Assembly (NCBI GenBank): GCA_022570795.1
Contig: JAKUDP010000001.1
Span: forward strand, 1,612,001-1,676,000
Length of the DNA: 64,000 nucleotides
Direction: 5' to 3'
Origin: Sphaerulina vaccinii
Lineage: Eukaryota > Ascomycota > Dothideomycetes > Mycosphaerellales > Mycosphaerellaceae
In this document: positions 53,772 to 64,000 of the stretch, piece after piece
Layout of the letters: each line of letters starts with the position of its first letter
Numbering within the stretch: the first letter of the stretch is position 1
Notes under the pieces: generated by a model
Database searches by the model: none
What the model was told of the DNA's origin: nothing
The model's input: only the letters and a program-made list of their open reading frames with translations
Program-made: the position numbers and the translations under genes

Positions 53772-56700
53772 TCACGTGAATCCATTTCTCGGCGCTCCTG
53801 CAGACGCAGCCTCGTCTTCCTGTAGACTAGTTAGCATCATCCTCCAACAAGTCTTCGGCTGAATACTGACCTCCAGAAAGTCCGTAGCCAAGATCAGCCT
53901 ACTCAGCTCATTTGCCACTTTAACAGCATGTCCTCTCCCAGCTTGCTTGAAAATAGCCTGAATTGTATAACGATGCTGCTGTAAGAAGGCAGTACCAGGC
54001 TGAGGACCTTTACTGACCACAGCAGCAACAATGACTCGCAGCATGTCGGCCAGAATCGAGTAGAACTCCTCAAGTGCAGCTGGGTTGTCGATGTCCAAGC
54101 CAATATCCGGATCAGTGCTGAACAGTTTGCTTTCGTCCACGGCGTTGAAGAAGCCAGAATTCAATACTAGTTGTGTGCCATCTGTAGTTTGACATAAGCG
54201 TAGCAGCAGTGCCAGGGCTGTGTGGAAGTATGCCAGTGTTGCTCCCATTTCGTCTTCTGCGTGGAAGGCTGCCGAGACGCTGCCAACGCTCATGTCGATG
54301 AGGACCGGAACGAAGTTAAGCTTGAGTAAAGCTTTGAGCATCGATGTGCTCACCTTCAGTCCTTGGTATAGTGATAGTAGGCCATCCAGGATCAGCAGCG
54401 CAGAGACACGAGTGATACCACGCCCAGAGAATGCATCTTCAGTGACTACAGTAAGCAGTCTGTCGCCGGCATTCTGCACTAGCTGTAGCAACTGCTTTGA
54501 GCCTGCTGCCATGGTCTTCGCTGACCACGTACTGAGGACAGCGCAACAGGTCCGGTAAGACACATCTCGGAGTGCTGGATCTGTGCTGCTGTCCGTGAGC
54601 ACCTTGAGCGAAATGCGGAAGATGGTGAGCAGGCGCTCATTGGCGACATTGGCAGTCTGCTGAGATGCATCTCTCGAAGCCGGGCTAATTGCGTACGTGA
54701 ATGTCAGAGTGAGTTTCGCCAATAGACCAGCTGCTTCCAGATCGTCAGATAAGGTCTTCTCGTACTTCGGTAGCACAAGAAGCAATCCCTGCAGAGACAG
54801 AGGTAGGACTGCAGCATCATCCAGTCCGCCTTTGGTAATCACAAGCGACAAGAGCTCAGTCCACCCTTCAAGTGCAGCGACACGGGCAGCGTGGACAGCT
54901 CGCCAGTGATTTTGGCTCGTCAATGCAGCTAGAATAGCTGATGTCTCATCTGAGGCGGCATCCAAATCAGCCTGGGTGCTGATTGTTCCCTTTTGAGTAA
55001 GCTCACGCTTCCGCAAGATTAACAACTCGTGGGCAAGATTCAGGTCGTATGCGAGGAGCGTATCTGGGTCGTCCTTGGTACAACTCGACAGATCGACGTC
55101 GCCAAGAAATTTGCAGCTGTCATAGGCGGCCTCCAGAGCAGGTGCGGTGTCCAGGTCGAAGAAGTCGAACAGCTCGAAGATCGAGGCGGTAGGCAGCTCC
55201 TCGCCAGTCGCCAGCCTGATAGATCCCAGTAGGCTGCTCACGATCTTCTCTTGCACAGAGAAGGCTTTCTGTTCTGCGGCAGCACGGAGATCGAATGCTG
55301 CAAACTCGAAGAATGCTTCGCGTATGTGCATGAAATCACGTATTGCTACAGCTGATGTGTCCAGGAGTACACCAGGCTCGAGAGTTGACTTACCATCCCA
55401 TACCGAGTGTGGAGCGACTGGGGCTTGGAAGCGAGAGAAGGCTGGCAAGAAGTCCATGGAACGTAGCGCAGGCTGAACGATGCGTGCCGTCAGAGGGGAA
55501 GTGGCCAGCTTCAACAGCAACTCCAGGCATCCGCGTTTGACGCCAAGGAGCCATGACCGGTAGCCCATATCGCCACTAGCCACAGGCATGTTGACAGCGC
55601 ACGAGGCAATGGCATGGAACAGCGCTTTTGAGGATGCAAAGACGCTATTTGGGGCCACGTCAACAGCTTGCTCGTAGCAGTGGAAGCCGAGTAAGCAATG
55701 AGCCAGACATGGCTTGCCGTTCGCCGCATCTAGACTTGCATGCATTGAGTCGAGTATCGCTTTCGCCTTGACCATCTTAGCAGGTATCTCCTCAGTCTCA
55801 AGATCCCACTCGAGCAGTTCGAAACTTGGCTGCAGAGCGATTGTCAGATCTTGACTCATCGGCGTGAGCAGTCCTATCAGGCGATTACTGCCGCTAGATC
55901 GGGCAACACCAGTCTCACGACTTTCGCATAGCTTTCGCGATGATCCGATTCGCTGCAGTAAAGACGTGCATTCGAGACTGATGTCGATATGTCTGCTAGC
56001 TGTGAATTGAGCGATGTCGACCACAGCGTCCAGATGGCTGAGAAACGCGTCGTCAATTGAGGTAAGTGTCGAGTTTGTCACTGGCTGGGCTTTGGTCGTC
56101 TGTCCTGCTATTATTGGTCGCACGATGTCGAAGAAGGTCGGCTGTAACTTCCATGCTAGACTCAGGACCTGCAATCCCTGGAGTGTTGCGCGGACCAGCG
56201 GCGAGCCAGGCTCGGCGTGGTCCAGAGTGTCCAGATTTTGCTGCACAGTAGCGAAGATAGATGCTATGACCGCCCTGTCGAATAGCCATTCCATGACACG
56301 AGCAAATGGGTGAAGGCGCACATAAGTAGCTAAAGATTTCGTTTCCATGGCCGATTCCACCCCAACAGTAGTTGTGTTCGCCAAAAGAACAAGATTCTCA
56401 TTAAAACTCGATAGACACTGATGCACGAAGTGGAGGCACTCGTATCGCACAAAGTCCAGTAAGCTGACTTCGCCATCGGTTGGCATTCGAGGAACTTTGC
56501 GAGCAAGCACAGCATCCATCACGAAATCGACGTAGATGTCCATACCAGCATGTCTGTGTGGTACTCCAAGGTTCTCCGGGAATGGCAAGCTATCGATGGC
56601 AACATCATGAGTGTTGGCGAATGGTGATATCAGGGCGTTCAACAACGCCAGAAGTGAGGCTCCAGCTTCTGCATTATTAGCATAGGCTTGCAGGTACTGT

Positions 56701-58784
56701 TTCGCCGGGTACTGCACTCGTGGCTGGACTCGTGGAAGATTCGAGCCATCGAGGCCACTGCTCGATATCCAGCTGTCCAAGAGGACCCACATGCCGTTGC
56801 GTACCTCCAGCACTTTGTCCGTTAGAAGAGCTGCGAGGAGATCGAGGCAACACGCTCGCACACGTGATATGGTGGCAGTCCGTGCTAGTTGGAACATCAC
56901 TTCTCCAAGGTGGAAGGGCTGATCTTTGAGCAGCCAATGTCTCGCGTCCGGGCTCGTACGGCATATATGCGAGGCTAGACCAAGATACGAGTCCAGCATG
57001 ATTCCCGTCTCAGGTTCCTCAAAGTTGTCCTCCGCATTGCTTGGGTTCTGTCCTGGGGCAGGAATAGTAGCCGGCCGATTACTCAAGCCAGATGCATACA
57101 ATTCGAGCTCGCTGAAGATCTGTGTCCAGCTGACCGCGTATGTCTTGCGCAGCTTTCCAGAAGACATGCCAGCGTCCTCCAGCAGAAAGCAATGCGCTTG
57201 ATCAGCTGACTTGTCGTCAGAAGCTATCGAACGCAGGAGTTGGCAGAATGCAGCCACTCGAGGCGTCGGAAGCCTCACAGATACCCATCGCAGGAAGCCA
57301 TATAGGTTGCTCTCCTTATCTGCCCAGAAGTCGTGTGCTGCCTCAGTATCGTCTTGATATGCACAAGCCATAATGACCATGAAGCGCTCCAGGTCCAGCT
57401 CCGAATGCGCAGCGCCCGTGGCAGACTGTGATAGCAGATTGCGTCGCATCTCATCTTCGTCCACTTTCAGCTTCCGGAGACAGTCCGGCATGTTCGTCAC
57501 AAAGGCATCAGTGAAGGCTTGCAGCTCACGCATGGTCAAGGTCGCGAACTCGTTAGACGCTCGAGGCATCTCGACCACACTGACAGCGCCATCCACGAGG
57601 AAGTCCACGATGCCTGTCCGGGCTGGGTCATACCATGCGACAGGCTTGAGGAATGCTGCAGCTGCGAGCATGAAATGGAAAGCTTTTGCTGCAAGCGAGT
57701 CGAAGAACAGTTTCGTACGGGCATCTTCATCAGCCTTAAGCTCGGCGGCAGTCTGATTGAGTCCATTGGAAGGACCTGCAAACCTCGCGTTATATTCAGC
57801 CAACCAACAGACCGTCGCTGCAGCTCGAAGCGTCGGTTGCTTCCATTGTAGCTGCGCATTGCCTGCAGCAAACAGCTTGTGCAGGTCGCGTGCCGTCTCT
57901 GCGCTCGTCGCTCCTTCTGATCCAATATGCGATGCGCCACTGATCAATATCGGTAGATAATGGATCGAGATGTCGATTTCTGTTTCCAGTGTGGCTGCCT
58001 TGCTCAAGAAGATACGATAGTCTTCTGGTTGCACGAAGTTTCCTCTGAGCAGATATGACATGATGGAGGCAAGCGATTCGTGCTGTCGCGTTAGAAGAAA
58101 CCGCTGGGCACGAAGCGCATCTCCAATATCTCCAGACGCACTCTGACCGGTCATGACGAGCTTGTCCTTGTAGTCCGCCATCTTCTTCAGAAAACTTTCA
58201 ACATCAGTCAAGCCGTCCACACAGCTGCGCCAGTAAGCAGCTGGATCTGGTCGTTTGTCCTCATTGCCTTTTTGACCTCTCCCCTCGACAATCTTCCGCC
58301 CAATCTCCGAGAAAGCGTCTGTGTAGTCCTCATCTGGCGCGACATCAGAGTCGATGCCCAGCTGAAGCAACAACCGCATGCAGTCCAGCAAAGCGGCTCG
58401 CTGTTCATGAAAGCGCACCATTGCGCGTAAAGGCAACGATGCATCCGTCTCGCTGCCATCGACCTGTGACAAGATGCATAGCTTCGCTGCCTCCACCTCG
58501 TCCAGATCCAGCTCATCGGCCACGGCTATTGCTGCTTCTCGGAAGGCATCCTGCACCTCGTATGTAACATCGCCAATCGTGAGATTCTTCGATGAAGTGG
58601 CGGTGTCCTTCTTGACAATGTTGCGACTCGCGTCATTCTTCTTTGTCCGCTTCAGCAACTCCTCCAAATCCTTGACACTGGCATCCAGCTGCTCAGACAG
58701 TCGCTCGATGTTTTTTATTTGCGAATCCGTAGTCGCTACGAGATCCCGTTGCAGGATCTGCAATCGTTGTAGAGGATCCTCCAT
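53772..58784 (-). CDS. NUP192: nucleoporin Nup192/Nup205
   Basis: Large alpha-solenoid scaffold of the inner ring of the nuclear pore complex. Exon 1 is 58784-53871 and exon 2 is 53819-53772, giving 1653 residues, close to other fungal Nup192. The 51-base intron (GTCAGT, branch GCTAAC, CTACAG) is a multiple of three without a stop, so it reads through silently. The start MEDPLQRLQILQRDL is chosen over an in-frame ATG 144 bases upstream because it opens directly into the conserved N-terminal helix. The protein is nearly all helical, with recognisable family blocks such as YEVQDAFREAAIAVADEL and SAAFHAEDEMGATLAYFHT. Exceptionally long single exon for this region. Confidence 0.93.
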   Translation of the reverse strand: MEDPLQRLQILQRDLVATTDSQIKNIERLSEQLDASVKDLEELLKRTKKNDASRNIVKKDTATSSKNLTIGDVTYEVQDAFREAAIAVADELDLDEVEAAKLCILSQVDGSETDASLPLRAMVRFHEQRAALLDCMRLLLQLGIDSDVAPDEDYTDAFSEIGRKIVEGRGQKGNEDKRPDPAAYWRSCVDGLTDVESFLKKMADYKDKLVMTGQSASGDIGDALRAQRFLLTRQHESLASIMSYLLRGNFVQPEDYRIFLSKAATLETEIDISIHYLPILISGASHIGSEGATSAETARDLHKLFAAGNAQLQWKQPTLRAAATVCWLAEYNARFAGPSNGLNQTAAELKADEDARTKLFFDSLAAKAFHFMLAAAAFLKPVAWYDPARTGIVDFLVDGAVSVVEMPRASNEFATLTMRELQAFTDAFVTNMPDCLRKLKVDEDEMRRNLLSQSATGAAHSELDLERFMVIMACAYQDDTEAAHDFWADKESNLYGFLRWVSVRLPTPRVAAFCQLLRSIASDDKSADQAHCFLLEDAGMSSGKLRKTYAVSWTQIFSELELYASGLSNRPATIPAPGQNPSNAEDNFEEPETGIMLDSYLGLASHICRTSPDARHWLLKDQPFHLGEVMFQLARTATISRVRACCLDLLAALLTDKVLEVRNGMWVLLDSWISSSGLDGSNLPRVQPRVQYPAKQYLQAYANNAEAGASLLALLNALISPFANTHDVAIDSLPFPENLGVPHRHAGMDIYVDFVMDAVLARKVPRMPTDGEVSLLDFVRYECLHFVHQCLSSFNENLVLLANTTTVGVESAMETKSLATYVRLHPFARVMEWLFDRAVIASIFATVQQNLDTLDHAEPGSPLVRATLQGLQVLSLAWKLQPTFFDIVRPIIAGQTTKAQPVTNSTLTSIDDAFLSHLDAVVDIAQFTASRHIDISLECTSLLQRIGSSRKLCESRETGVARSSGSNRLIGLLTPMSQDLTIALQPSFELLEWDLETEEIPAKMVKAKAILDSMHASLDAANGKPCLAHCLLGFHCYEQAVDVAPNSVFASSKALFHAIASCAVNMPVASGDMGYRSWLLGVKRGCLELLLKLATSPLTARIVQPALRSMDFLPAFSRFQAPVAPHSVWDGKSTLEPGVLLDTSAVAIRDFMHIREAFFEFAAFDLRAAAEQKAFSVQEKIVSSLLGSIRLATGEELPTASIFELFDFFDLDTAPALEAAYDSCKFLGDVDLSSCTKDDPDTLLAYDLNLAHELLILRKRELTQKGTISTQADLDAASDETSAILAALTSQNHWRAVHAARVAALEGWTELLSLVITKGGLDDAAVLPLSLQGLLLVLPKYEKTLSDDLEAAGLLAKLTLTFTYAISPASRDASQQTANVANERLLTIFRISLKVLTDSSTDPALRDVSYRTCCAVLSTWSAKTMAAGSKQLLQLVQNAGDRLLTVVTEDAFSGRGITRVSALLILDGLLSLYQGLKVSTSMLKALLKLNFVPVLIDMSVGSVSAAFHAEDEMGATLAYFHTALALLLRLCQTTDGTQLVLNSGFFNAVDESKLFSTDPDIGLDIDNPAALEEFYSILADMLRVIVAAVVSKGPQPGTAFLQQHRYTIQAIFKQAGRGHAVKVANELSRLILATDFLEVSIQPKTCWRMMLTSLQEDEAASAGAPRNGFT

Positions 58785-59099
58785 CCCCGAGTGGTGGTGA
58801 TGGTGGTTCAGTTGGGTACGGAGCCGTGGCTGCGCAGGATATTGATGCAGCAAGAGAAATAGAGAAGTCAGTGCTGTTGACGCGTGAAGGTGTTTCTTAG
58901 CGTTGGACAAGGATTCAGCGGCCCGCAAAGTCTAGTCTCGCGGCAGGAGCGTGTCTCTATGTTCCAGACAACACCTTGTCGAGACATGACACATTTACAG
59001 CGACAGCAGAATATACACAAGCAGGATGTGTGGATGAAGTTCAAATTTTGAAGATGGACGTGATTCGATATTCATGATGCTATCTGAAACCATCACGTC
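58785..59099. other. short intergenic region
   Basis: NUP192 leader and the 3' flank of the membrane-protein gene; no gene seen. Confidence 0.4.
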
Positions 59100-59672
59100 T
59101 CAGAACTTGTCCCAGCTCTCCCTCTCGTTCAAAGGCCAATTCTTCTGCACTGGACCGTTGTGATCCTCAAATGGATTCAGAGGCTGCTGCTCAAAATGTG
59201 CAACCTGCGCAGGAGGACGTGTTGGAGCAGGATGCCTAAGCTCGGTGCCAACTTGTGCTTCCTGGCCATGCCCAGGCCCGTTCCACTGCCTCGCATAAGA
59301 GAGTCCAGGCTTGGTGATCAACCCAAGATCATACATTTCAAACTGATCTGGATCAGGTAGTGGAGGTCGACCAATGAAGGGCGAGTTTGCTGGTCGCTTC
59401 TGAATGCCCGGAGAAGGTTTCCGACTTGTCCTGCGAAGTGAACCCGTTTGGAAATGGGCAAGTTCGCCTTGAGCTTTGGGAGTTGTTCTGCGAGTCGAGA
59501 GGCGATGCCTCAACCAGAGGATGAGCAGTATGACAAGCACCAGAGTTACAATCGTTACGATTATCGGTCCAATGATGGCCCAGATCTTGGTGTTATCGGT
59601 TTCTGTACTACGTGGAATGACGAGAGTTGTGGCATGGTAGTAGGCGCTTCGATGAAGAGCGTGGAGATGCAT
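59100..59672 (-). CDS. single-pass membrane protein (C-terminal part; 5' end unresolved)
   Basis: This frame encodes one strong membrane helix (IWAIIGPIIVTIVTLVLVIL, about residues 30-50), a basic stop-transfer stretch (RHRLSTRR), and a cytosolic tail of about 130 residues rich in Pro, ending ERESWDKF. The layout is that of fungal Ser/Thr-rich surface receptors or sensors, whose ectodomain lies upstream. An in-frame TAA sits just upstream of the first ATG, so further exons are likely. A candidate signal peptide (MLQVGYLALLFVATG...) starts at 60416 on the same strand, and Ser/Thr-rich frames lie between, but I could not join them convincingly. Confidence 0.6.
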   Translation of the reverse strand: MHLHALHRSAYYHATTLVIPRSTETDNTKIWAIIGPIIVTIVTLVLVILLILWLRHRLSTRRTTPKAQGELAHFQTGSLRRTSRKPSPGIQKRPANSPFIGRPPLPDPDQFEMYDLGLITKPGLSYARQWNGPGHGQEAQVGTELRHPAPTRPPAQVAHFEQQPLNPFEDHNGPVQKNWPLNERESWDKF

Positions 59673-60892
59673 GTTGCTGGGTTATTCGACGACGATGAGA
59701 GTAGAGAGGTGTTGCTGCTACTTGAGCAGTTCGAGTCCCGCTCGTGTTATTAGAAAGTCGTACTTGGGAGCTGAGATCTTTAGTGGTTGGCACAACTGTC
59801 TGAGACAGTGACTTTGCTGAAGCACAGCCGTTATTGTAGACGGTCTTCGACGATGCCTGGGGTGAATAGTTCTGGTCTGCGTTATGAACGAGTGACAGGC
59901 GCGTCATACAATGAAGCAGCGTGCAGTCTACATCGTTGTCAGTAAGTTGCAAGATCAGCTGCTTGTTGCTCTCAGCTTGACAGTGTCTTGCATTGCTGCG
60001 AATGTCGTGATTCTGCTCGATACAGATCGATCTTCTTCTCCTAGAACGGTCGCGATCATGGCCAATACCTCTGTCTTTCAGCGGCATGCAAGATCTCAGA
60101 GCCTTGAATGCATGCACTGGAAGTAGAAGAGCTTCATGTTTGAGGTTTGAGGCATTCTTTCTGGTCCGTACTGAAGACTTGGAAATCCTTCTCACACTGC
60201 AGCAATACCATAAGCCATGCTCTGCATGCGTCAGCTGCATAGCCGAGCATATCCTGGTACGGTTCCAAAGATCTCGTGCGGCATCGTCGCCGAATGTCGC
60301 GTGGGCATTGGCTGCCAGATCGTGATCGCACGCGTGAGGCTGCCACATGCGAGGGCGCGGGGTGTGGATGGACCAGTGGCAACGAAAAGCAAAGCTAGAT
60401 AGCCGACCTGCAGCATCTTTTGATGCATTATCAAGAATGTCCGCGGTGTAGTCATCGTGATGGGAGGTGTCCCAGATACAGGACTGCCACTATAGGTACC
60501 AGTTGATGGTGGTGATGTCGACAAGAGGAGTCTTTGTCGTAGAGGAGTGAGAAGTTCACGCCGCTTGGATCAATTGCGGTCAATTGCGGCTTCTCGGAAC
60601 AGTTCGTCATTCTCGCAGTGACTACTTACTTACCTTCTTCCAAGCGCGGATTGGACTACTGCACGACATCGACACCGAGTGGAGTAGAAGAAGGAGAAAG
60701 GCTATCTCGCGACTGCAGAAGGCATACCAAATCGCTTGACTCGTTGTTGATGAGAGAGACACAGCCTTCACAGCCTTCGACCGAGACAAGGACAAATACT
60801 AAGCAGCACACCAACACACCCTCGGCTGCTGGAAAGTCGTGAGCCAGAGCGACAGCCAACACGAGAGTCCGGCACAAGCAGTAGTAGTGAAG

Positions 60893-61471
60893 ATGGCACC
60901 ACAAAGACCGTCGTTGTTTGGAGGCTTCCTCTCCGCCTTCAAAGCCCACTCACACGCCCAGCACAAGGCTTCTTCCCTCAACACAGCTGCAGCAGTCTCT
61001 GGGGCAGCAACGATATGGACAGCAGCACCGCAAGCAGTGAGAACACCCTCACCTGGTCCTGAGACGACAATAGCGAGTCCGAAGCCCATAAACCCAAAGA
61101 CGAATCCATACAGTAGTGCTCAAACATCCACTTCACATACGGATCGACAACAACTCGTAGCATACCCACCCTCTCTCGAGCACAACGTGAGTCCTTTGAC
61201 ACATCTACCACGATCACCTCCGTCGCCGGGCCTGCCAATGTATGGTCCTCAGAACAAACCTCAGCCAAATTATCCTTCAGTCCAGGATGTTCGGAGGTCG
61301 AGGCGAGGTAGCGATAGCAGTACGGAAGGCTATCGAGAAGTCAGAAGCGGCAGTGAGAAGTGGTTCATTGGCGGGTTGACGTCCGGTGGTGAGGAGAAGT
61401 ACTACAAGCTCAGTATGGTGAAACGAGACAAGAGCTCAGATCGGATCTCGACTGATCAGATGAGCCTATGA
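60893..61471 (+). CDS. hypothetical Ser/Pro-rich protein
   Basis: 192 residues, single exon, starting MAPQRPSLFGGFLSAFKAHS; an in-frame ATG 54 bases upstream is less likely. The N-terminal 25 residues form a possible amphipathic helix, the middle is Ser/Pro/Thr-rich and probably disordered, and the C-terminus ends in a compact block EKWFIGGLTSGGEEKYYKLSMVKRD that looks conserved. No family recognised. Cytosolic, no membrane segment. Confidence 0.65.
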   Translation: MAPQRPSLFGGFLSAFKAHSHAQHKASSLNTAAAVSGAATIWTAAPQAVRTPSPGPETTIASPKPINPKTNPYSSAQTSTSHTDRQQLVAYPPSLEHNVSPLTHLPRSPPSPGLPMYGPQNKPQPNYPSVQDVRRSRRGSDSSTEGYREVRSGSEKWFIGGLTSGGEEKYYKLSMVKRDKSSDRISTDQMSL

Positions 61472-61873
61472 TATGAATCTATGAATGATTTGGCATGGCG
61501 TTCCGGTGGCTTTCTTGGAATTTGGCATATGGGCAATGCATAGATATGTACATTTGGGCACAAAAGCACGATATGAGAAGCATAAGCGGAGCAGCAAGGA
61601 TGCTTTCTGCGATTGACATATGTATACAATGAAGTGCAGCTGTCACAGCTGCTCATTACCCGAAACTAGTAGGTCGAATACTACAAAAGTAGTAGATAGA
61701 AAGTAAGCAAGTATCTCTGATAAGTGTAATTGTGTCTCAGCAAGCCTGTCTTTGAGTTTGTCGCCTTAGCAGGCTCAAGCTCAGTGAGGCATTGGGAAAA
61801 CGGGGGATGCCTTTAGCCTACTACTGCTTACCCGGGGGCGAAGATAGAAGAAGTGGCTGGCAAAAGCAAAAGT
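61472..61873. other. intergenic region, no gene seen
   Basis: Between the hypothetical gene and tRNA-Trp; AT-rich 3' flank. Confidence 0.4.
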
Positions 61874-62003
61874 TGGCCTCGCTGCGAGTCGAACGCAGGT
61901 CTTCCAGAAACTGCACGTAAGAACGTGCCCCCAACAGGTATGCTTACTTGATGCAATGGCATCTTCGTTGGATCTGGATGTGCTACCACTGCACCACGAA
62001 GCC
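61874..62003 (-). tRNA. tRNA-Trp(CCA) with 59-base intron
   Basis: Acceptor GGCTTCG pairs with CGAGGCC (one G-U), discriminator A. D arm GTGC-AGTGGTA-GCAC. Anticodon stem TCCAG/CTGGA closes a loop with anticodon CCA at 61971-61969. The intron, 61967-61909, lies after nucleotide 37. T arm CTGCG-TTCGACT-CGCAG. Mature length is 71 nt. TTTT runs follow on the minus strand. Confidence 0.92.
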
Positions 62004-62563
62004 GGAATGAGTATGACTATGACTATCGTATGGTTGTATATCAACCTCAAACACTTCCAAGAAAGCTGAGCACGCTGAGGAGATGTGAAGGAAGCGCCAT
62101 TAAAGGTCCAAATGCAGAGTCCACATTTTCCATCGATCGTGTCCGGCTTCGTGGCCGAGTCTGCAAGTCGTTGGTTAGTGTCAATGCTGGAATGTCTTTA
62201 CGCTCTTGAACGGCCAGAATGAGGGAGTTCTGGGAAACCTCGGAAGTCTATCGGCGTCCACACGCAGTGTGGGTCGTGAGCGACTGTTTTGCTGCTCGAT
62301 ATGGCTTTTGCCTCGACGGAGGTCTGCGAGATTTCCGTGTCAGCCTTTGGAGAACGAGGACGCATAGGTAGCGAGTGAATAGCATCTCATTCATAGGGGT
62401 TTGGTAGGGTATCATCATGAATTACTAGGTATGATTATAAGAGGTGTCTACTATCTACAATCAGCACTTGCTGTGGTGGTATCTTGTGCCCTGAACGCCT
62501 AACGCTATGCCATGCTGTTTCGTAGTCTCATGTTGTGCTGTATCATGCTTGCTATACATGCCC
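62004..62563. other. intergenic region with a tRNA-like fragment
   Basis: No gene. At about 62147-62200 (plus) GGCTTCGTGGCCGAGTCTGC repeats the first nine bases of tRNA-Trp and resembles the tRNA-like repeats at 12.3-12.8 kb (A-box, then AAGTCGT). Confidence 0.35.
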
Positions 62564-63847
62564 TCACAACGTCTTGAGGACCTTTGGCTGTGGGGGTGGT
62601 GGCAGCTCTGTGCCAAAGATTCTGTCCCAGAAGCGACTCGTGACGCCGAAGCCGTTCTCGTAATCCATGAAGTGGTGCTGAAGGTGGTATTTCTTCAGCT
62701 CTTGGTAGAAGGATGGGAGCCTAAGTACTTGTTAGCATAGATCGGGGAAGAGCGCAAGATGGGGTACTTACTTCTTGTGGTGTAGGAAGTAGTGAGTGAG
62801 ATCGTAGCAGATGTATCCGAAGATGCCGCCACAATACACAGCCACTGCAGCATACCAGTTGTAGAAGAAGACTGTATGTGCCAACTTCCAGAAAGGTGTG
62901 GCCAGGACCAAGAAGAGTGTTGGTGGCATAACCAGTCGCAGCCTATCCATAGGGAGGTAGTGGTGGATACCATGAAGGAGGAAGTGCAATGTCAGGGCTA
63001 CCCGATTGTCCGGTAGGTAGTTGTCAATGTGGAACAAGCAGCGGTGCAAGCCGTACTCGACGATCGTCCATATGCATAGGCCAACGATCCAGTATAGTAC
63101 GAGCCCGACAGGGTTCAGATGTTGTGCGGCGAGCACTGTACCATAGGCGACTGGAGGTAGCCACACGGTAGGCACAACCCACCACGGCGTCTTCGAAAGC
63201 GGTTCGAGAAAGTTCCCAAACAGTGGTGCGCTGTCGCCGCCTTTGTAGTGGCGTGGACGATGGACCTGCTCGAGGTAGAAAGCCTTGCTGAATCCACCGT
63301 TCCACACTTGCATCAACAATGGCCGGTTAAGGTCCAGGAACTTGTGCTTCTTGTAGTCTTGTGTGAGATCGGTCTCTTTGCTCAAGTCTTCCTCGGAGCT
63401 CAGTCCTGTTGATTCATATACCGCCTTGCCCTCTCCTGCGCCATTGGCCTTCACTTCTCCTCTCGCCGCGACATCTTCCACAGCTCCTGTGTTTGCCTTC
63501 TTCAACTCATCCATGCCTTCACTCGTTGGCTCCATAGGTAACACGCTGAACGGATCTGTGCTCTTCATGGCCGCCTGCAAGACCTTCTCAGTCGCCACAA
63601 AGCCGATCAAGTGGTCGTCCATGATCTCCCATGCAGATTCGCTGTGCGCATGCGACACCTCGTCCTCCATGATATCTTTGACATCTTTGCCGCCATACTC
63701 CAGGATCAAATCACCGCCACCGGGATGGTCTTCCAGAAAGGGCGTGATGTCGTACACTTTCGTGCCAACCGTCACGTAACATGATTTCTCGGTGTTATGT
63801 GAGGCGACTTCTGCAGAAGGCAGAGTCGGGAGTGTTCGTCCCGGCAT
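62564..63847 (-). CDS. SCS7: sphingolipid fatty-acid alpha-hydroxylase (cyt b5 + hydroxylase)
   Basis: ER membrane di-iron enzyme that 2-hydroxylates the very-long-chain fatty acid of ceramide. Exons 63847-62772 and 62720-62564 (410 residues) with a 51-base intron (GTAAGT, branch GCTAAC, TTAG). The start MPGRTLPTLPSAEV fits the family; an in-frame ATG 51 bases upstream is unlikely. N-terminal cytochrome b5 domain with the heme motif EDHPGGGDLI at about 40. The hydroxylase domain has the His boxes HRCLFHID, HFLLHGIHHYLP, THYFLHHK and YHLQHHFMDYENGFG, with membrane segments between. A linker of about 60 charged residues joins the domains. Confidence 0.95.
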
Positions 63848-64000
63848 CCTGGAACGGTGCTGAAGGAGCGATAGGTTGGCAAGAGTTTCAGGAAGCAAAG
63901 TTAAGTCGCAAAGGAGAACAAAGTAGAGAGGCTTGCGAGGGAGATGATGTTTTCCAAATCCCTGGATCCTGGATGATCGCGCGTCGGTCTTCAGACGAGC
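63848..64000. other. promoter side of SCS7, window end
   Basis: 153 bases; no other gene seen. Confidence 0.4.

Noticed and set aside
59608..60348. Long minus-strand frame upstream of the membrane protein as one exon
   Set aside because: It is in a different frame from the membrane exon and the composition is patchy. Part may be ectodomain coding, but no consistent set of splice sites was found.
1..64000. CRISPR arrays, intact transposases, secondary-metabolite core enzymes
   Set aside because: None seen on either strand; the dioxygenase, transporter, EthD and esterase genes are scattered and not clustered with a PKS, NRPS or terpene synthase.

Overview
This window is nuclear DNA from a filamentous ascomycete. 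Genes are compact, most have zero to five short GT-AG introns (about 47-60 bases, often with a CTAAC or CTGAC branch site), and the gene families are typical of fungi. Four homologous introns of 139-149 bases in one gene look like introner-like elements. These are best known from Dothideomycetes, so a member of the Mycosphaerellales/Capnodiales is the likeliest source; this is an inference.

Layout. 1-9 kb: a Ras guanine nucleotide exchange factor, a GPI-anchored GH16 glucanase and a drug/H+ antiporter. 9-20 kb: RNase H, a UPF0303 protein, tRNA-like repeats, an interrupted tRNA-Gly gene, a beta-lactamase-fold esterase carrying the introner-like introns, a MYND protein, an F-box-like protein and a three-exon EthD protein. 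20-28 kb: an HMG-box protein, fibrillarin (NOP1) head-to-head with ribosomal protein L17, and a histidine-phosphatase protein. 28-40 kb: a broken cutinase, two related F-box-like genes (one with an internal stop), an anion/cation symporter divergent from an amidohydrolase, a large F-box protein, a JmjC protein and a C2H2 factor. 40-48 kb: a long gene-poor stretch, a Zn2Cys6 factor, LSM7, tRNA-Leu and a small secreted cysteine-rich protein. 49-64 kb: a Gfo/Idh/MocA oxidoreductase, a 2OG-Fe(II) dioxygenase, nucleoporin NUP192, a single-pass membrane protein, tRNA-Trp and sphingolipid fatty-acid 2-hydroxylase (SCS7).

This is mainly a conserved core region, with housekeeping genes for RNA processing, translation, nuclear pore, lipid and Ras signalling. 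Small accessory patches sit between them: transporters, a cutinase remnant, a secreted peptide and a beta-lactamase-type esterase. No biosynthetic gene cluster, CRISPR array or intact transposon was recognised.

The most unusual item is the tRNA-Gly(GCC)-like gene at 13373-13581. All four arms of a 71-nt tRNA can be assembled, but only if three insertions are removed. Two of them look like spliceosomal GT-AG introns, in the D arm and beside the anticodon arm. The third is at the usual tRNA intron site.
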